Source: Clostridiales bacterium
GTDB lineage: Bacteria > Bacillota > Clostridia > Christensenellales > DTU072
Assembly (NCBI GenBank): GCA_012841525.1
Contig: DUUO01000002.1
Coordinates: 1-64,000, forward strand
Direction of reading: 5' to 3'
Length of the DNA: 64,000 nucleotides
The position numbers were made by a program, and so were the translations under genes. The notes under the pieces are model-generated. The model ran no database searches, was not told where the DNA came from, and worked only from the letters and a program-made list of their open reading frames with translations. Numbering within the stretch: the first letter of the stretch is position 1; every line of letters begins with the position of its first letter. Positions 41,185 through 52,379 of the stretch are shown one piece after another.

Positions 41185-43500
41185 ATGTCAATGATTAAAA
41201 CAGTTAAAGTTATTAATATAATATTTAAAAATGATGACAACGGCTATCATATTATTGAAGTTTTTTCTAATGATGCTGGCATTTTTGTTGCTAAGGGATA
41301 TTTCCCTACAATTAGAGAAGGAAGTTTATTAAGCATTAAAGGTGATTTTGTTATAGACCCTAAATACGGTGAACAATTTAATGTTGAAGAGGTTTATTTA
41401 GAAGCCCCAGCAGGTGAGCAAGAAATATTTGATTATTTATCTTCTGGCATGATAAAGGGTGTCGGCCCTTCACTTGCTGAAACGCTTGTGGACACCTTTG
41501 GTGTTAAAACACTAGAAATAATTGAAAAAAATCCCAAAGCATTGCTGAAAGTTCCTGGTATTGGAGCAAAAAAGATGCAAAATATTGTTGATGCACACGC
41601 TGAATTTTTTAAAATGCAAGAATTAATTTCATTTTGCATTAAATATGAAATTCCAAATGCTAGAGCAATTAAAATATATAATCACTATGGAGAAGATTCA
41701 TTAACTATAATTAAAGAAAATCCGTATCAATTAGTAGAAGATATTGAAGGAATAGGTTTTATTAAGGCAGACAAAATGGCTCTTTCCTTAGGTATTGAAA
41801 AAAATAGTAAATATAGAGTTTCAGCAGCGATTATGCATGCTTTGTCAGAAGCGTCAAAAAAAGGTCACACTTGTTTACCTTCACAAAAATTAATTGGAGA
41901 CTCTCTAAAGCTTTTAGGTTTTGATGAAAATTTTAACATTAGAGATTATATTGATTCCCTTATAGAGCAAAAAAAATTATATAAAGTTAATCAAAATTTT
42001 GGTAATAAAGAAGTGGAGACTATAGCCACATCTTTAAATTTTCATACCGAAAATGGAATTTTTAGAAATACCGTAAGACTAATTAGAGAATCAAAGCTGG
42101 CAGAGAAAATTTACAATGGAGGCGTTAAGTCTGGCGCACATAAAGAAATACAAGCAAAAAACTATATTGGAACAGATGAGTTATTTAACACCAGCAGTAA
42201 AGAAGTTGATGATGAAAAGAAACTAACTAAAGAATATATGTTAGATTTAATTGCAAAATTTGAAAAATCAAGAGATGTTATTTTTGATGAGAATCAAAAA
42301 CAGGCAATTTTAAATTCTTTTTTACATGGAGTTTCTATTATTACAGGGGGCCCTGGAACTGGTAAAACCACAATAATTGATTGTATTGTGCATATTTGTA
42401 TGCTGCAAAATTTGGAATTTGTGCTTGGTGCTCCTACTGGTAGAGCAAGTAAACGATTATCTGAGGCTACCAAAAAAGAGGCAAGCACAATACATAGATT
42501 GCTTGGTGTTACAATGGACGATGATGGAAAACTTAAGTTTAAATACAATAAAGCCAATCAACTAAAGGCAGATGTTGTTATTATTGATGAAGTTAGTATG
42601 GCAGATATTTATATATTTTATGCTCTCATTCAAGCAATAAAAAATGGTGCCAAATTGATTTTAGTGGGTGATAAAGATCAGCTTCCAAGTGTTTCAGCAG
42701 GCAATATATTGGCAGATTATATAAAAAGTGAAAAAATATCAGTTACATTTTTGACAAATATTTATAGGCAGGATGAAAATAGTTTAATTGTCTATAATGC
42801 TCATAAAATTAATAGAGGAGAAATGCCAGATTTTAATAATAGATCTAAAGATTTTTTCTTAGATAACCTACAAGAACCTGATGATATAATTGAAAGTGTT
42901 AAAAGTTGTTATTGCGGGAGAATAGAAAGATATTTTGGAATGAGGAGAGATGACATTCAGATACTTTGTCCTGTTAAAAAAGGTCCGATAGGAACAGAAA
43001 GCATAAATAAAATTTTACAAAAAGAATTAGTATATAATCCTGATGGCAGACGCTTTGCAGTTGGTGATAAAGTTATGCAAATTGTAAATAATTATGAGAT
43101 TGAGTGGGAAAAAAGCGAGCAAAATGAAAAAGGAACTGGAATTTTTAACGGTGAAATAGGTCGTGTTACAAATATTGATGCACGTTCAAATATTACTGTA
43201 ACTTTTGATGATGGGAAAAGTGCGGTATATACAAGTAGCATACAAAGTGAATTAATGCTTGCTTATGCAATAAGTGTTCATAAATCACAAGGTTCGGAGT
43301 TTAAGGGTGTGGTGCTTGTACTTGGAAATACTACTATGCCTTTATTAACTAGAAATTTACTTTATACTGCACTTACAAGAGCAAGAGAAATGGTTTTGAT
43401 TATTGGAACAAAGGACGCCATAAGGAATATGATTAAAAATAATCATAGTGAAAATAGATATACACTTTTATTGTCCTATCTCGAAAAGGCAAACTATTAA
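41185..43500 (+). CDS. recD2: RecD2-like ATP-dependent helicase
   Basis: N-terminal helix-hairpin-helix repeats; GGPGTGKTT; DEVSM; GDKDQLPSV; AYAISVHKSQGSEF. Confidence 0.93.
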   Translation: MSMIKTVKVINIIFKNDDNGYHIIEVFSNDAGIFVAKGYFPTIREGSLLSIKGDFVIDPKYGEQFNVEEVYLEAPAGEQEIFDYLSSGMIKGVGPSLAETLVDTFGVKTLEIIEKNPKALLKVPGIGAKKMQNIVDAHAEFFKMQELISFCIKYEIPNARAIKIYNHYGEDSLTIIKENPYQLVEDIEGIGFIKADKMALSLGIEKNSKYRVSAAIMHALSEASKKGHTCLPSQKLIGDSLKLLGFDENFNIRDYIDSLIEQKKLYKVNQNFGNKEVETIATSLNFHTENGIFRNTVRLIRESKLAEKIYNGGVKSGAHKEIQAKNYIGTDELFNTSSKEVDDEKKLTKEYMLDLIAKFEKSRDVIFDENQKQAILNSFLHGVSIITGGPGTGKTTIIDCIVHICMLQNLEFVLGAPTGRASKRLSEATKKEASTIHRLLGVTMDDDGKLKFKYNKANQLKADVVIIDEVSMADIYIFYALIQAIKNGAKLILVGDKDQLPSVSAGNILADYIKSEKISVTFLTNIYRQDENSLIVYNAHKINRGEMPDFNNRSKDFFLDNLQEPDDIIESVKSCYCGRIERYFGMRRDDIQILCPVKKGPIGTESINKILQKELVYNPDGRRFAVGDKVMQIVNNYEIEWEKSEQNEKGTGIFNGEIGRVTNIDARSNITVTFDDGKSAVYTSSIQSELMLAYAISVHKSQGSEFKGVVLVLGNTTMPLLTRNLLYTALTRAREMVLIIGTKDAIRNMIKNNHSENRYTLLLSYLEKANY

Positions 43501-43563
43501 TGTAAATGTGAAAATATGTATACACTTTCATTGTGCTTTCTCGAAAATACAAACTATTAATGT
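43447..43563. repeat. 60-bp tandem duplication spanning the recD2 stop codon
   Basis: gtgaaaatagatatacacttttattg...tcgaaaaggcaaactattaatgt repeated exactly 60 bp downstream with substitutions. Confidence 0.9.
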
Positions 43564-43699
43564 CAATAAAAATTTATTTATATAAATAACACTTTAGTTA
43601 AAAATGAAACAAAATAAGTTTACAAAAATAGAAATTATTTTTATTATAAATTTTGACATTTAAGTTAAGTATAAAAATATAAAAACACTAGGGTTAATA

Positions 43700-44752
43700 A
43701 TGAAAAGTTACAGCGAAATTAGTTTGGAAAAATTTAATAAATTCAAAGATAGAAATGACTATATTATTTTAGCAATTGAGTCAAGTTGTGATGAAACTGC
43801 CGTTGCGATAACAAAAGGAAGAGAAATATTGTCTTCTTCTGTGTTTTCACAAATAGATATACATAAAGCCTATGGTGGAGTTGTTCCAGAAATAGCATCT
43901 AGAAATCATGTTGAAGCTATTGACAAAGTTTTAGATGAGGCTTTAGAAAAAGCAAAATTAACATTGAAAGATATTGATTTAATAGCTTTTACAAAAGGGG
44001 CAGGCTTATTAGGAGCACTTTTAGTTGGTGTTTGCTATGCCAAAGCATTGGCTTATGCTCTAGAAATTCCATTTATTGGTGTAAACCATATTAAAGGACA
44101 CCTTGCTGCTAACTTTATTAATTCTCCAAATCTTGAATATCCTTTTATCGGGCTAATTGCAAGTGGTGGGCATACTGAAATATTAAAAGTTGAGTCTTTT
44201 AAAGGTGCAAAAGTTTTAGGAGAAACAGTAGATGATGCTGTAGGTGAAGCATTTGATAAAGTGGCAAGAGTTATAGGTTTGCCATATCCAGGAGGCCCTG
44301 AAATAGATAAACTTGCTAAAACTGGAAAGGCAAAATATAAATTTACTAGACCATTTAAGGGACAAGATCATTTAAATTTTTCATATAGTGGATTAAAAAC
44401 AGGAGTAATAAATCTTGTTCATAATGCTAAACAAAAAGGTGAAGAAATATACCCACAAGATCTTGCTAAATCTTTTCAAGATGAAGCAATTGGTTTTTTA
44501 GTAGATAATACAATTAAAGCCAGCAAACAAAATAATATTCCCAAAATAGTTATTGCAGGTGGTGTCGCAGCAAATTCATATTTGAGGCAAGAATTTGAAA
44601 AGATTTGTAAAAAAGAAAATATTGACTTATATATTCCTCCAGTTTGGCTTTGCACAGATAATGCAGCAATGATTGGAGTAGCGGCATATGAAGAAATTAA
44701 AGAGGGAGCAATGCCGGATGATTTATCATTAGATGCCGATCCTTCTTTATAA
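43700..44752 (+). CDS. tsaD: tRNA N6-threonylcarbamoyladenosine synthase subunit TsaD
   Basis: AIESSCDETAVAI; VPEIASRNHVEAI; GVNHIKGHLAAN; GGVAANSYLR. Confidence 0.96.
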   Translation: MKSYSEISLEKFNKFKDRNDYIILAIESSCDETAVAITKGREILSSSVFSQIDIHKAYGGVVPEIASRNHVEAIDKVLDEALEKAKLTLKDIDLIAFTKGAGLLGALLVGVCYAKALAYALEIPFIGVNHIKGHLAANFINSPNLEYPFIGLIASGGHTEILKVESFKGAKVLGETVDDAVGEAFDKVARVIGLPYPGGPEIDKLAKTGKAKYKFTRPFKGQDHLNFSYSGLKTGVINLVHNAKQKGEEIYPQDLAKSFQDEAIGFLVDNTIKASKQNNIPKIVIAGGVAANSYLRQEFEKICKKENIDLYIPPVWLCTDNAAMIGVAAYEEIKEGAMPDDLSLDADPSL

Positions 44753-45059
44753 TAAAATGCTATTGTAAACAAAACATAGAAAAAACTAAAAAAATAATAG
44801 ATTTGTTTTATAAAGAAAGAATGAGAAATAATATATACACTTATTTCGAAAATATCGAAAAATGAGCATAGAAAACAATAGGTTTATTGTATTAAAAAAG
44901 AAATAGATAATAAAATGTGACATATTGCAACAACAAAAAAAAGAGGCATAGAAAACACAAATATATTTTGATTTTTAAGTTTCATAAATTGTTGGAAAGA
45001 GGGTGAGATTTTTAGTCAAAAAATGGAATCAAAATGGCTCAATCTATTATAAAAAATGT

Positions 45060-45089
45060 TTGACAATAAATCTCCATGCTTGATATAAT
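45060..45089 (+). promoter_or_regulatory. Candidate promoter of the str operon
   Basis: TTGACA-N18-TATAAT upstream of the L7Ae-like gene. Confidence 0.7.
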
Positions 45090-45113
45090 ATCATAGCTTA
45101 TACGGTAATTTAG

Positions 45114-45365
45114 ATGATTTTGACAGAAAAAGATATAAAAAATCACAACAAAGTTATTGGTTTAAGACAAGTGATTCGTTGTATTAAGAGCAATCAATTA
45201 TGGTGTGTTTTGATTGCAACTGATATTGATGAACACATAAAACAAGAAATTCTTGCTCAATGTACATCTTATGGCATTCCATATGTGATAAAATTCACTC
45301 GAAAAAAATTAGGTGAAATTGCAAATATAGATGTTAAATGTGCAACTATCGGATTGTTAAAATAG
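45114..45365 (+). CDS. L7Ae/L30e-family ribosomal-associated protein (YbxF-like)
   Basis: NHNKVIGLRQVIRCIKSNQLWCVLIATDID...IPYVIKFTRKKLGEIANI; directly upstream of rpsL as in Bacillota. Confidence 0.75.
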   Translation: MILTEKDIKNHNKVIGLRQVIRCIKSNQLWCVLIATDIDEHIKQEILAQCTSYGIPYVIKFTRKKLGEIANIDVKCATIGLLK

Positions 45366-45421
45366 CCAAGGATCTAACTTCGGGTTGCGTTAGATTCTAA
45401 TATTAAAAAGGAGGAACCCTA

Positions 45422-45793
45422 ATGCCAACAATTAATCAAATAATTAGGAACGGTAGGAAAACTCAGGTTGAAAAAAGTCAAACACCTATGTTGAAGGGAA
45501 GCCCACAAAGAAGAGGGGTTTGTTTATCCGTTACTACAACCACGCCTAAAAAGCCAAATTCAGCCGTTAGAAAAATTGCTAAAGTTAGAGCTGTAAATGG
45601 AATGGAAGCAACAGTTTACATCCCAGGTGAAGGGCACAATTTACAAGAACACAGTGTTGTTTTAATTCGTGGTGGAAGAGTAAGGGATATTCCAGGTGTT
45701 CGTTACCATGTTATTCGTGGAGCACTTGACACAGCAGGTGTTGCAGACCGTAAACAAAGCAGATCAAAATACGGTGTAAAACGTCCTAAATAA
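45422..45793 (+). CDS. rpsL: 30S ribosomal protein S12
   Basis: [42 protein letters not shown] (Arg at codon 88). Confidence 0.98.
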   Translation: MPTINQIIRNGRKTQVEKSQTPMLKGSPQRRGVCLSVTTTTPKKPNSAVRKIAKVRAVNGMEATVYIPGEGHNLQEHSVVLIRGGRVRDIPGVRYHVIRGALDTAGVADRKQSRSKYGVKRPK

Positions 45794-45806
45794 ATTATTA
45801 AGATAA

Positions 45807-46292
<486 letters not shown>

Positions 46293-46319
46293 TTATATTC
46301 AAACTATCTAATTTTTAAG

Positions 46320-46348
46320 CTAAAAACGGTATTCTTTACCGTTTTTGC
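46320..46348 (+). terminator. Hairpin between rpsG and fusA
   Basis: aaaaacggtattctttaccgttttt. Confidence 0.6.
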
Positions 46349-46401
46349 TATGTTAAAAGGATAGTTGAAAAATAGAAAAATATATGAAATAGGTAATAAA
46401 A

Positions 46402-48465
46402 ATGAGAGAATTTCCTTTAGAAAAAGTAAGAAACATAGGTATAATGGCGCACATTGATGCAGGAAAAACCACTACATCAGAGCGTATACTTTTCTATACA
46501 GGAAAGTTGCACAGATTAGGTGAGGTTCATGAAGGCGACGCCACCATGGATTGGATGGAGCAAGAACAAGAAAGAGGAATCACTATTACATCTGCTGCTA
46601 CTACAACTAGGTGGAAAGATTTTGTAATAAACATAATTGATACCCCAGGACATGTAGATTTCACTGTAGAAGTTGAAAGGAGTTTACGTGTTTTAGATGG
46701 TGCAGTAGCGGTTTTTTGTGCAAAAGGTGGAGTTGAGCCACAATCAGAAACAGTTTGGAGACAAGCAAACAAATACCATGTTCCAAGGATAGCGTTTGTA
46801 AATAAAATGGATGTTGCAGGTGCAGATTTTAACAGAGTAGTAGAAATGTTAAATTCACGCTTACATGCCAACGCTGTTCCAATTGTAATACCAATAGGAG
46901 CAGAATCATCTTTTGTTGGAATAATTGATTTAATTAGATTCAATGCAATCGTATACAAAGAAGATGAAGCATTAGGTAAACATTTTGATATTGTAGATAT
47001 ACCAAATGATATGTTAGATGTTGCAAAAGAAGCTAGGATGCATCTTCTTGAAGCTTGTGCCGAACATGATGATAATTTACTAGTTAAATTTTTTGAAGGT
47101 GATGAAATTAGCGAAGAAGATTTAATTCCAGTTTTGAGAAAAGCGACTATAGAAATGAAAATCACACCTGTATTTTGTGGAAGCGCATATAAAAATAAAG
47201 GTATTCAAAGACTTTTAGATATGATTGTAGACTTGCTTCCATCACCGCTTGATGTAAAAAATATGGTAGGAACTTATAAAGACAAAGAAGTTGAAAGAGA
47301 AACATCTGATGAGGCTCCTCTAGCAGGACTTGCATTTAAGATAATGGCAGATCCATATGTTGGGAAACTCGCTTTTTATAGAATATACAGTGGGATTTTA
47401 AAATCTGGTGCAACTGTCTTGAATTCCACAAAAGAAAAAAGAGAAAGAATTGGCAGAATTTTGAGAATGCATGCAAATTCAAGACAAGAAATAAGTGAAG
47501 CACATGCTGGAGATATTGTTGCTTTAGTTGGACTAAAAGATATTTCCACAGGTGATACTTTATGTGATGTTTCAAAGCCTATAATACTTGAAAAAATGGA
47601 ATTCCCAGATCCTGTTATTCAAATTGCAATAGAACCAAAAACTAAATTTGGTCAAGAAAAAATGGGTATTGCTTTAAGCAAATTAGCAGATGAGGACCCA
47701 ACATTCAAAACATATACAAATCAAAATACAGGACAAACAATAATAGCAGGCATGGGCGAATTGCATTTAGAAATAATTGTTGATAGGCTTTTGAGAGAAT
47801 TTAAAATTGAAGCTAATATTGGTAAACCACAAGTTACATATAAAGAAACTATTACAAAACCTGCAAGAGCAGAAGGAAAATTTATAAGACAAACTGGTGG
47901 CAGGGGCCAATATGGTCATGTTGTAATTGAAATTGAACCACTTGAAGCTTCAAAGGGAATTGTTTTTGAAGACAAAACAGTTGGTGGAAGTGTTCCAAAA
48001 GAATATATAAAAGCAGTAGAACTTGGCATTAGAGATGCAGCCAAAGGTGGAGTTTTAGCAGGATATGAATTGTCAGACTTTTTAGTAAGATTAGTAGATG
48101 GTTCTTCTCATGAAGTAGATAGCTCTGAAATGGCTTTTAGAATAGCAGCTTCCATGGCAATAAAAGATGCAGCACTTTTAGCAGAGCCTATTTTGCTTGA
48201 ACCTATTATGGCTGTAGAGGTTACAGTGCCTGAAGAATATTTAGGAGATGTAATTAGCACAATAAATGCAAGGCGAGGCTCTATAAAAGACTTGTCGGAT
48301 AATAAAGGAGTAAAGATTGTAGATTGCGAAGTTCCACTTTCTGAAATGTTTGGCTATGCAACAGATTTGCGTTCTGCCACACAAGGTCGTGGGAATTATG
48401 TAATGCAACTAAGTTCATTTGCTCCAGTTCCAAAATCAGCAGCATGTAAAATTACAGGTAAATAA
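46402..48465 (+). CDS. fusA: Elongation factor G
   Basis: [48 protein letters not shown]. Confidence 0.97.
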   Translation: MREFPLEKVRNIGIMAHIDAGKTTTSERILFYTGKLHRLGEVHEGDATMDWMEQEQERGITITSAATTTRWKDFVINIIDTPGHVDFTVEVERSLRVLDGAVAVFCAKGGVEPQSETVWRQANKYHVPRIAFVNKMDVAGADFNRVVEMLNSRLHANAVPIVIPIGAESSFVGIIDLIRFNAIVYKEDEALGKHFDIVDIPNDMLDVAKEARMHLLEACAEHDDNLLVKFFEGDEISEEDLIPVLRKATIEMKITPVFCGSAYKNKGIQRLLDMIVDLLPSPLDVKNMVGTYKDKEVERETSDEAPLAGLAFKIMADPYVGKLAFYRIYSGILKSGATVLNSTKEKRERIGRILRMHANSRQEISEAHAGDIVALVGLKDISTGDTLCDVSKPIILEKMEFPDPVIQIAIEPKTKFGQEKMGIALSKLADEDPTFKTYTNQNTGQTIIAGMGELHLEIIVDRLLREFKIEANIGKPQVTYKETITKPARAEGKFIRQTGGRGQYGHVVIEIEPLEASKGIVFEDKTVGGSVPKEYIKAVELGIRDAAKGGVLAGYELSDFLVRLVDGSSHEVDSSEMAFRIAASMAIKDAALLAEPILLEPIMAVEVTVPEEYLGDVISTINARRGSIKDLSDNKGVKIVDCEVPLSEMFGYATDLRSATQGRGNYVMQLSSFAPVPKSAACKITGK

Positions 48466-48752
48466 AATACTTAATAATATTAAAAAAATTATATTGAAAA
48501 CTGAAAAACGAATAATATTTGCTTGTGTGCTTTGCATGAATAATAAATTATTTCTACAATAAAGTAAGATTATCAAAATAAATAAACATTGATAACAAAA
48601 TAGTAAAAATTGATGATATTATTTGAATAAATGCTATAATTGTCGTAGTTATTCGTTAGAATGGTATATAAATGCTAGACAATGCACATATTATATATTA
48701 TAATCTAAAATACATAAAAATAATAAAATATATAAATTTGGAGGACCAATAA

Positions 48753-49955
48753 ATGGCAAAAGAAAAATTTGAAAGAAGTAAACCTCATATTAATGTTGGT
48801 ACCATAGGACACGTTGACCATGGTAAAACAACTCTTACAGCAGCCATTACAATGGTTGCAGCATCTTTGGGTAAAGCTAAAGTCATGAAATATGAAGAAA
48901 TTGACAAAGCACCAGAAGAGAAAGCAAGAGGAATAACAATTAATACATCACACGTTGAATATGAAACAGAAAATCGTCACTATGCACACGTTGACTGTCC
49001 AGGACACGCAGACTATGTTAAAAACATGATTACAGGTGCTGCTCAAATGGACGGAGCAATTTTAGTTGTTGCATCAACAGACGGTCCAATGCCACAAACA
49101 CGTGAACATATCTTGTTAGCAAGACAAGTTGGTGTTCCATACATAATCGTGTTTATGAATAAAACAGACCAAGTTGACGATCCTGAATTACTAGAACTTG
49201 TTGAAATGGAAGTTAGAGAGCTATTAAGCACTTATGATTTCCCAGGAGATGAGATTCCAGTAATTAAAGGTTCAGCATTAAAAGCAATCGAAGCTGCAAC
49301 ATCAGGCGATTTAGATTCACCAGCAATTGCACCAATTAAAGAATTGCTAAATGCACTTGATTCATATATTCCAGAACCAGAAAGAGCAACAGATAAACCA
49401 TTCTTAATGCCAGTTGAAGACGTTTTCACAATCACAGGTCGTGGAACAGTTGCAACAGGTAGAGTAGAAAGAGGTGTTGTAAAAGTTCAAGATAAAGTTG
49501 AAATAGTTGGAATTAGACCTACTGTAGAAACAACTGTTACTGGTGTTGAAATGTTTAGAAAACTTCTAGACCAAGCAATGGCAGGAGATAACATCGGAGC
49601 ACTTCTACGTGGTATTGAAAGAAAGAATATTGAAAGAGGACAAGTTCTAGCAAAGCCAGGAACAATCAAACCTCATAAAAAATTCCACGCACAAGTTTAT
49701 GTTCTAACAAAGGAAGAAGGTGGCCGTCATACTCCTTTTGTAGATGGATATCGCCCACAATTCTATTTCAGAACAACTGACGTTACAGGAACAATTAAAT
49801 TACCAGAAGGTGTTGAATTAGTTATGCCTGGAGATAATATCGAAATGGATATCGAATTAATTACACCAATCGCTATTGAAACTGGCCTACGTTTTGCTAT
49901 TCGTGAAGGTGGAAGAACAGTTGGTTCAGGCGTTGTTTCTAAGATTTCTGAATAG
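48753..49955 (+). CDS. tuf: Elongation factor Tu
   Basis: [48 protein letters not shown]. Confidence 0.98.
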   Translation: MAKEKFERSKPHINVGTIGHVDHGKTTLTAAITMVAASLGKAKVMKYEEIDKAPEEKARGITINTSHVEYETENRHYAHVDCPGHADYVKNMITGAAQMDGAILVVASTDGPMPQTREHILLARQVGVPYIIVFMNKTDQVDDPELLELVEMEVRELLSTYDFPGDEIPVIKGSALKAIEAATSGDLDSPAIAPIKELLNALDSYIPEPERATDKPFLMPVEDVFTITGRGTVATGRVERGVVKVQDKVEIVGIRPTVETTVTGVEMFRKLLDQAMAGDNIGALLRGIERKNIERGQVLAKPGTIKPHKKFHAQVYVLTKEEGGRHTPFVDGYRPQFYFRTTDVTGTIKLPEGVELVMPGDNIEMDIELITPIAIETGLRFAIREGGRTVGSGVVSKISE

Positions 49956-49981
49956 TTAAAACTAAAACAAATTTATTATAA

Positions 49982-50053
49982 AAAGGTAGGGTCGCAAATG
50001 CGACCTTACTGATTTAAATTACTCACACTATTAATTAGATGTGAGTTTTTTAT
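49982..50053 (+). terminator. Two successive hairpins after tuf
   Basis: agggtcgcaaatgcgacct and ctcaca...tgtgagttttttattt. Confidence 0.65.
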
Positions 50054-50311
50054 TTTAAAATAAATATATTAATATAAAGAGATGGTGTGATAAATTTAGA
50101 AATCATATATCACATATCATAAGTAAAGCCAATATATAGATTTATAATATATGTTTTTAATTATTTATTATTAAAAAACATTTTAAACAATAATTTATTT
50201 AGTTCTATGCATACTAAACTATTTATATATAATTTTAGGAAATAGCGTAAATATTATAACTGTGGCTACAAACTTTTTATTTATGTATCTATAGCTACAT
50301 AAAAAATATTA

Positions 50312-50346
50312 ATAAAAAAAGGGCAAGAATCTAATCATGCCCTTAT
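50312..50346 (-). terminator. Terminator of the minus-strand alpha-galactosidase gene
   Basis: Reverse strand aagggcatgattagattcttgcccttttttt. Confidence 0.7.
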
Positions 50347-50410
50347 AAAAATTAATAATTTTAGCAAAACTTATTGTTCTTCTTCATCGTTAATAAAACA
50401 GACCTTCTGA

Positions 50411-52072
50411 CTAGGTGTTATTTTTTACATCATCAACTCTAATTTTAGGAGTGATAATATAAACATTTGCAGAATGTTTATCAATCGTTGTATCAATTGC
50501 TTTTAAGTTATTATCTTGTCCACTGCTTTCCCAAACATCCCAAACATAATATGTGTCTGCTTTTGCTAATTTAATATACTCATCGTTAACTAAAGTCTTA
50601 AACTTAAGTACAGCATTTTTTGCACTTCCTCTTTTGTTCAAAAAGCAAACCGCAACTTTTCCATCACTCAAAGGTTTAGCTAATATATCTAGTGCACCTT
50701 TTTTAATTCTTTTTGCTTGTTTACCAAGTGGATCTTGATTGATTTTAATCATTTGCAAGTTAGTAACTATTCTCAAAGTTTTCCTATCAATTTTTCTAAC
50801 ATCCATACCTAAAATTAAAGGTGCATTCATCATAGCCCATGCTGAAAAATGAGCTCTGTTTTCATCTTCAGTTAAATCTCCATTACCTACTTCAAGCATG
50901 TCTGGATCATTCCAATGGCCAGGTTTTGCATACTTATATAATTTTACATTTCTCCAATATATCATCATTATGCGCCACCATTTAGGGAAAATATCACCAG
51001 TTGTTCTCCAAGAATTTCCAGCAGTGCTTCCCCATTTCCAAGGTCTATTAAATCCCCACTCACAAATTGAAAAAGTAATTGGCTTTTCTTCTTGCCCAGT
51101 TTCTTTAGCAACTTCCTTTGTTGCTGCGTCAAGACACTGATTCATATATCTGTATTGATATTTTGAACTTGTCATTCTATTTTTAATAGGATTAAAAATT
51201 TTGATTGTATTTAAACCTTTCTTTAATAAAACTTTTGTTTGATATCTTGCCGTGTCATTATAGAATTTTTGCTTTGGAACAAAAATATGATATTCATCAC
51301 TATCATTTACTATAATATGAACATATTTTCTAAACTTACCATATTTTTGAATATTAATAGTTAAAATATATTCACCATCTTCTTCTACAGAGATGTTTGT
51401 ATAGGTTAAAGCGCCTTTGTTTCTATCTAATCCAACAACAATTTTGCCTGTAGGAACTTTTTTGCTTTTCTTAAACATTGCAAGTCCTTCTAGAACTGCA
51501 TCTGTGGTAGGGTAAAATGTGCAATCTTTACCTTTTGAAATATCTATTCCATAAATCCATGGGGCATATTTTGGTATTGGAATATTATGACAGAAATCAT
51601 ATTTGAAATATTCTGCACCCCATTTTGCAAAAGTCAATGCATCTTTCTTTTCATTGAATAAACTTGATGGTAAATTTTCACAAGTTTCCGTTCCGTTAGA
51701 TGCGTAAAGGCCAACTTTTATTCCCAAATCATTAATTTTACTAATTAAATCGCCCATTCCTGATGGAAATGTGGCAAGGTCTCCTTGTAGATTTCCATTT
51801 TCATCTCTTTCACCAGACATCCAGTTGTCATCGATATTTAAATAGTTATAACCGACATGCAAAAGTCCAGTATCTCTCAAAGCTTTAGCTGTGTCATAAA
51901 TTACATCTTCATTAATTTTATTTTTAAATGTATTCCAACTAGACCATCCCATAATAGGAACAGCGGCGTCTTTGACCCTAATATCTTCCTTTGCAAGTGG
52001 ATTATCAATTTTCATTTGTCTTTTAAAAAGTTTTTTCAAATAACAAAAAATACATACTCCATTAAGTCTCAT
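50411..52072 (-). CDS. GH27 alpha-galactosidase with inserted beta-rich domain
   Basis: PIMGWSSWNTFKNKINE; YLNIDDNWM; KYDFCHN nucleophile region; NSWRTTGDI; PGHWNDPDMLEVGNG; start chosen after gagaggtg. Confidence 0.88.
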   Translation of the reverse strand: MRLNGVCIFCYLKKLFKRQMKIDNPLAKEDIRVKDAAVPIMGWSSWNTFKNKINEDVIYDTAKALRDTGLLHVGYNYLNIDDNWMSGERDENGNLQGDLATFPSGMGDLISKINDLGIKVGLYASNGTETCENLPSSLFNEKKDALTFAKWGAEYFKYDFCHNIPIPKYAPWIYGIDISKGKDCTFYPTTDAVLEGLAMFKKSKKVPTGKIVVGLDRNKGALTYTNISVEEDGEYILTINIQKYGKFRKYVHIIVNDSDEYHIFVPKQKFYNDTARYQTKVLLKKGLNTIKIFNPIKNRMTSSKYQYRYMNQCLDAATKEVAKETGQEEKPITFSICEWGFNRPWKWGSTAGNSWRTTGDIFPKWWRIMMIYWRNVKLYKYAKPGHWNDPDMLEVGNGDLTEDENRAHFSAWAMMNAPLILGMDVRKIDRKTLRIVTNLQMIKINQDPLGKQAKRIKKGALDILAKPLSDGKVAVCFLNKRGSAKNAVLKFKTLVNDEYIKLAKADTYYVWDVWESSGQDNNLKAIDTTIDKHSANVYIITPKIRVDDVKNNT

Positions 52073-52109
52073 AAGCACCTCTCAAAATAATAATTAGATT
52101 ATACCAAGT

Positions 52110-52255
52110 AAGCCAATATAATACAATAATCAATTAAATTAACAAAAGCCAATATCATTCAATAATCAGTTAACTAATAAAAAGCAATATAACACGATAA
52201 TCAATTAAACAAACAAAACCAAGATAATACAAAAATTATTAATTAACAAACATTA
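52110..52255. repeat. Four degenerate tandem copies of a ~36-bp unit between divergent genes
   Basis: aagccaatataatacaataatcaattaaattaacaa-like units starting 52110, 52146, 52182 and ~52217. Confidence 0.85.
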
Positions 52256-52379
52256 AGATAATAAGATAGAGCATTAAAACCTTTAATAACTGAAAAATAT
52301 TGATAAAAATTTTTGGTATTGAATGTAGATGCATTTAATAATATAATACATATTAGTATAAATTTTTAGGATGGCTTAA

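Noticed and set aside
44770-44960. Recurring catagaaaa words at 44775, 44867 and 44947
   Set aside because: Too short and irregular in A-rich sequence to support a repeat family by eye.
48480-48752. Promoter for tuf (TTGATG-N19-TATAAT near 48610-48640)
   Set aside because: Spacing is suboptimal and the region is very AT-rich, so chance matches are likely; not listed as a feature.
52110-52255. CRISPR-like regular repeats
   Set aside because: Units are contiguous and degenerate, with no unique spacers and no cas genes nearby; better described as a degenerate tandem repeat.
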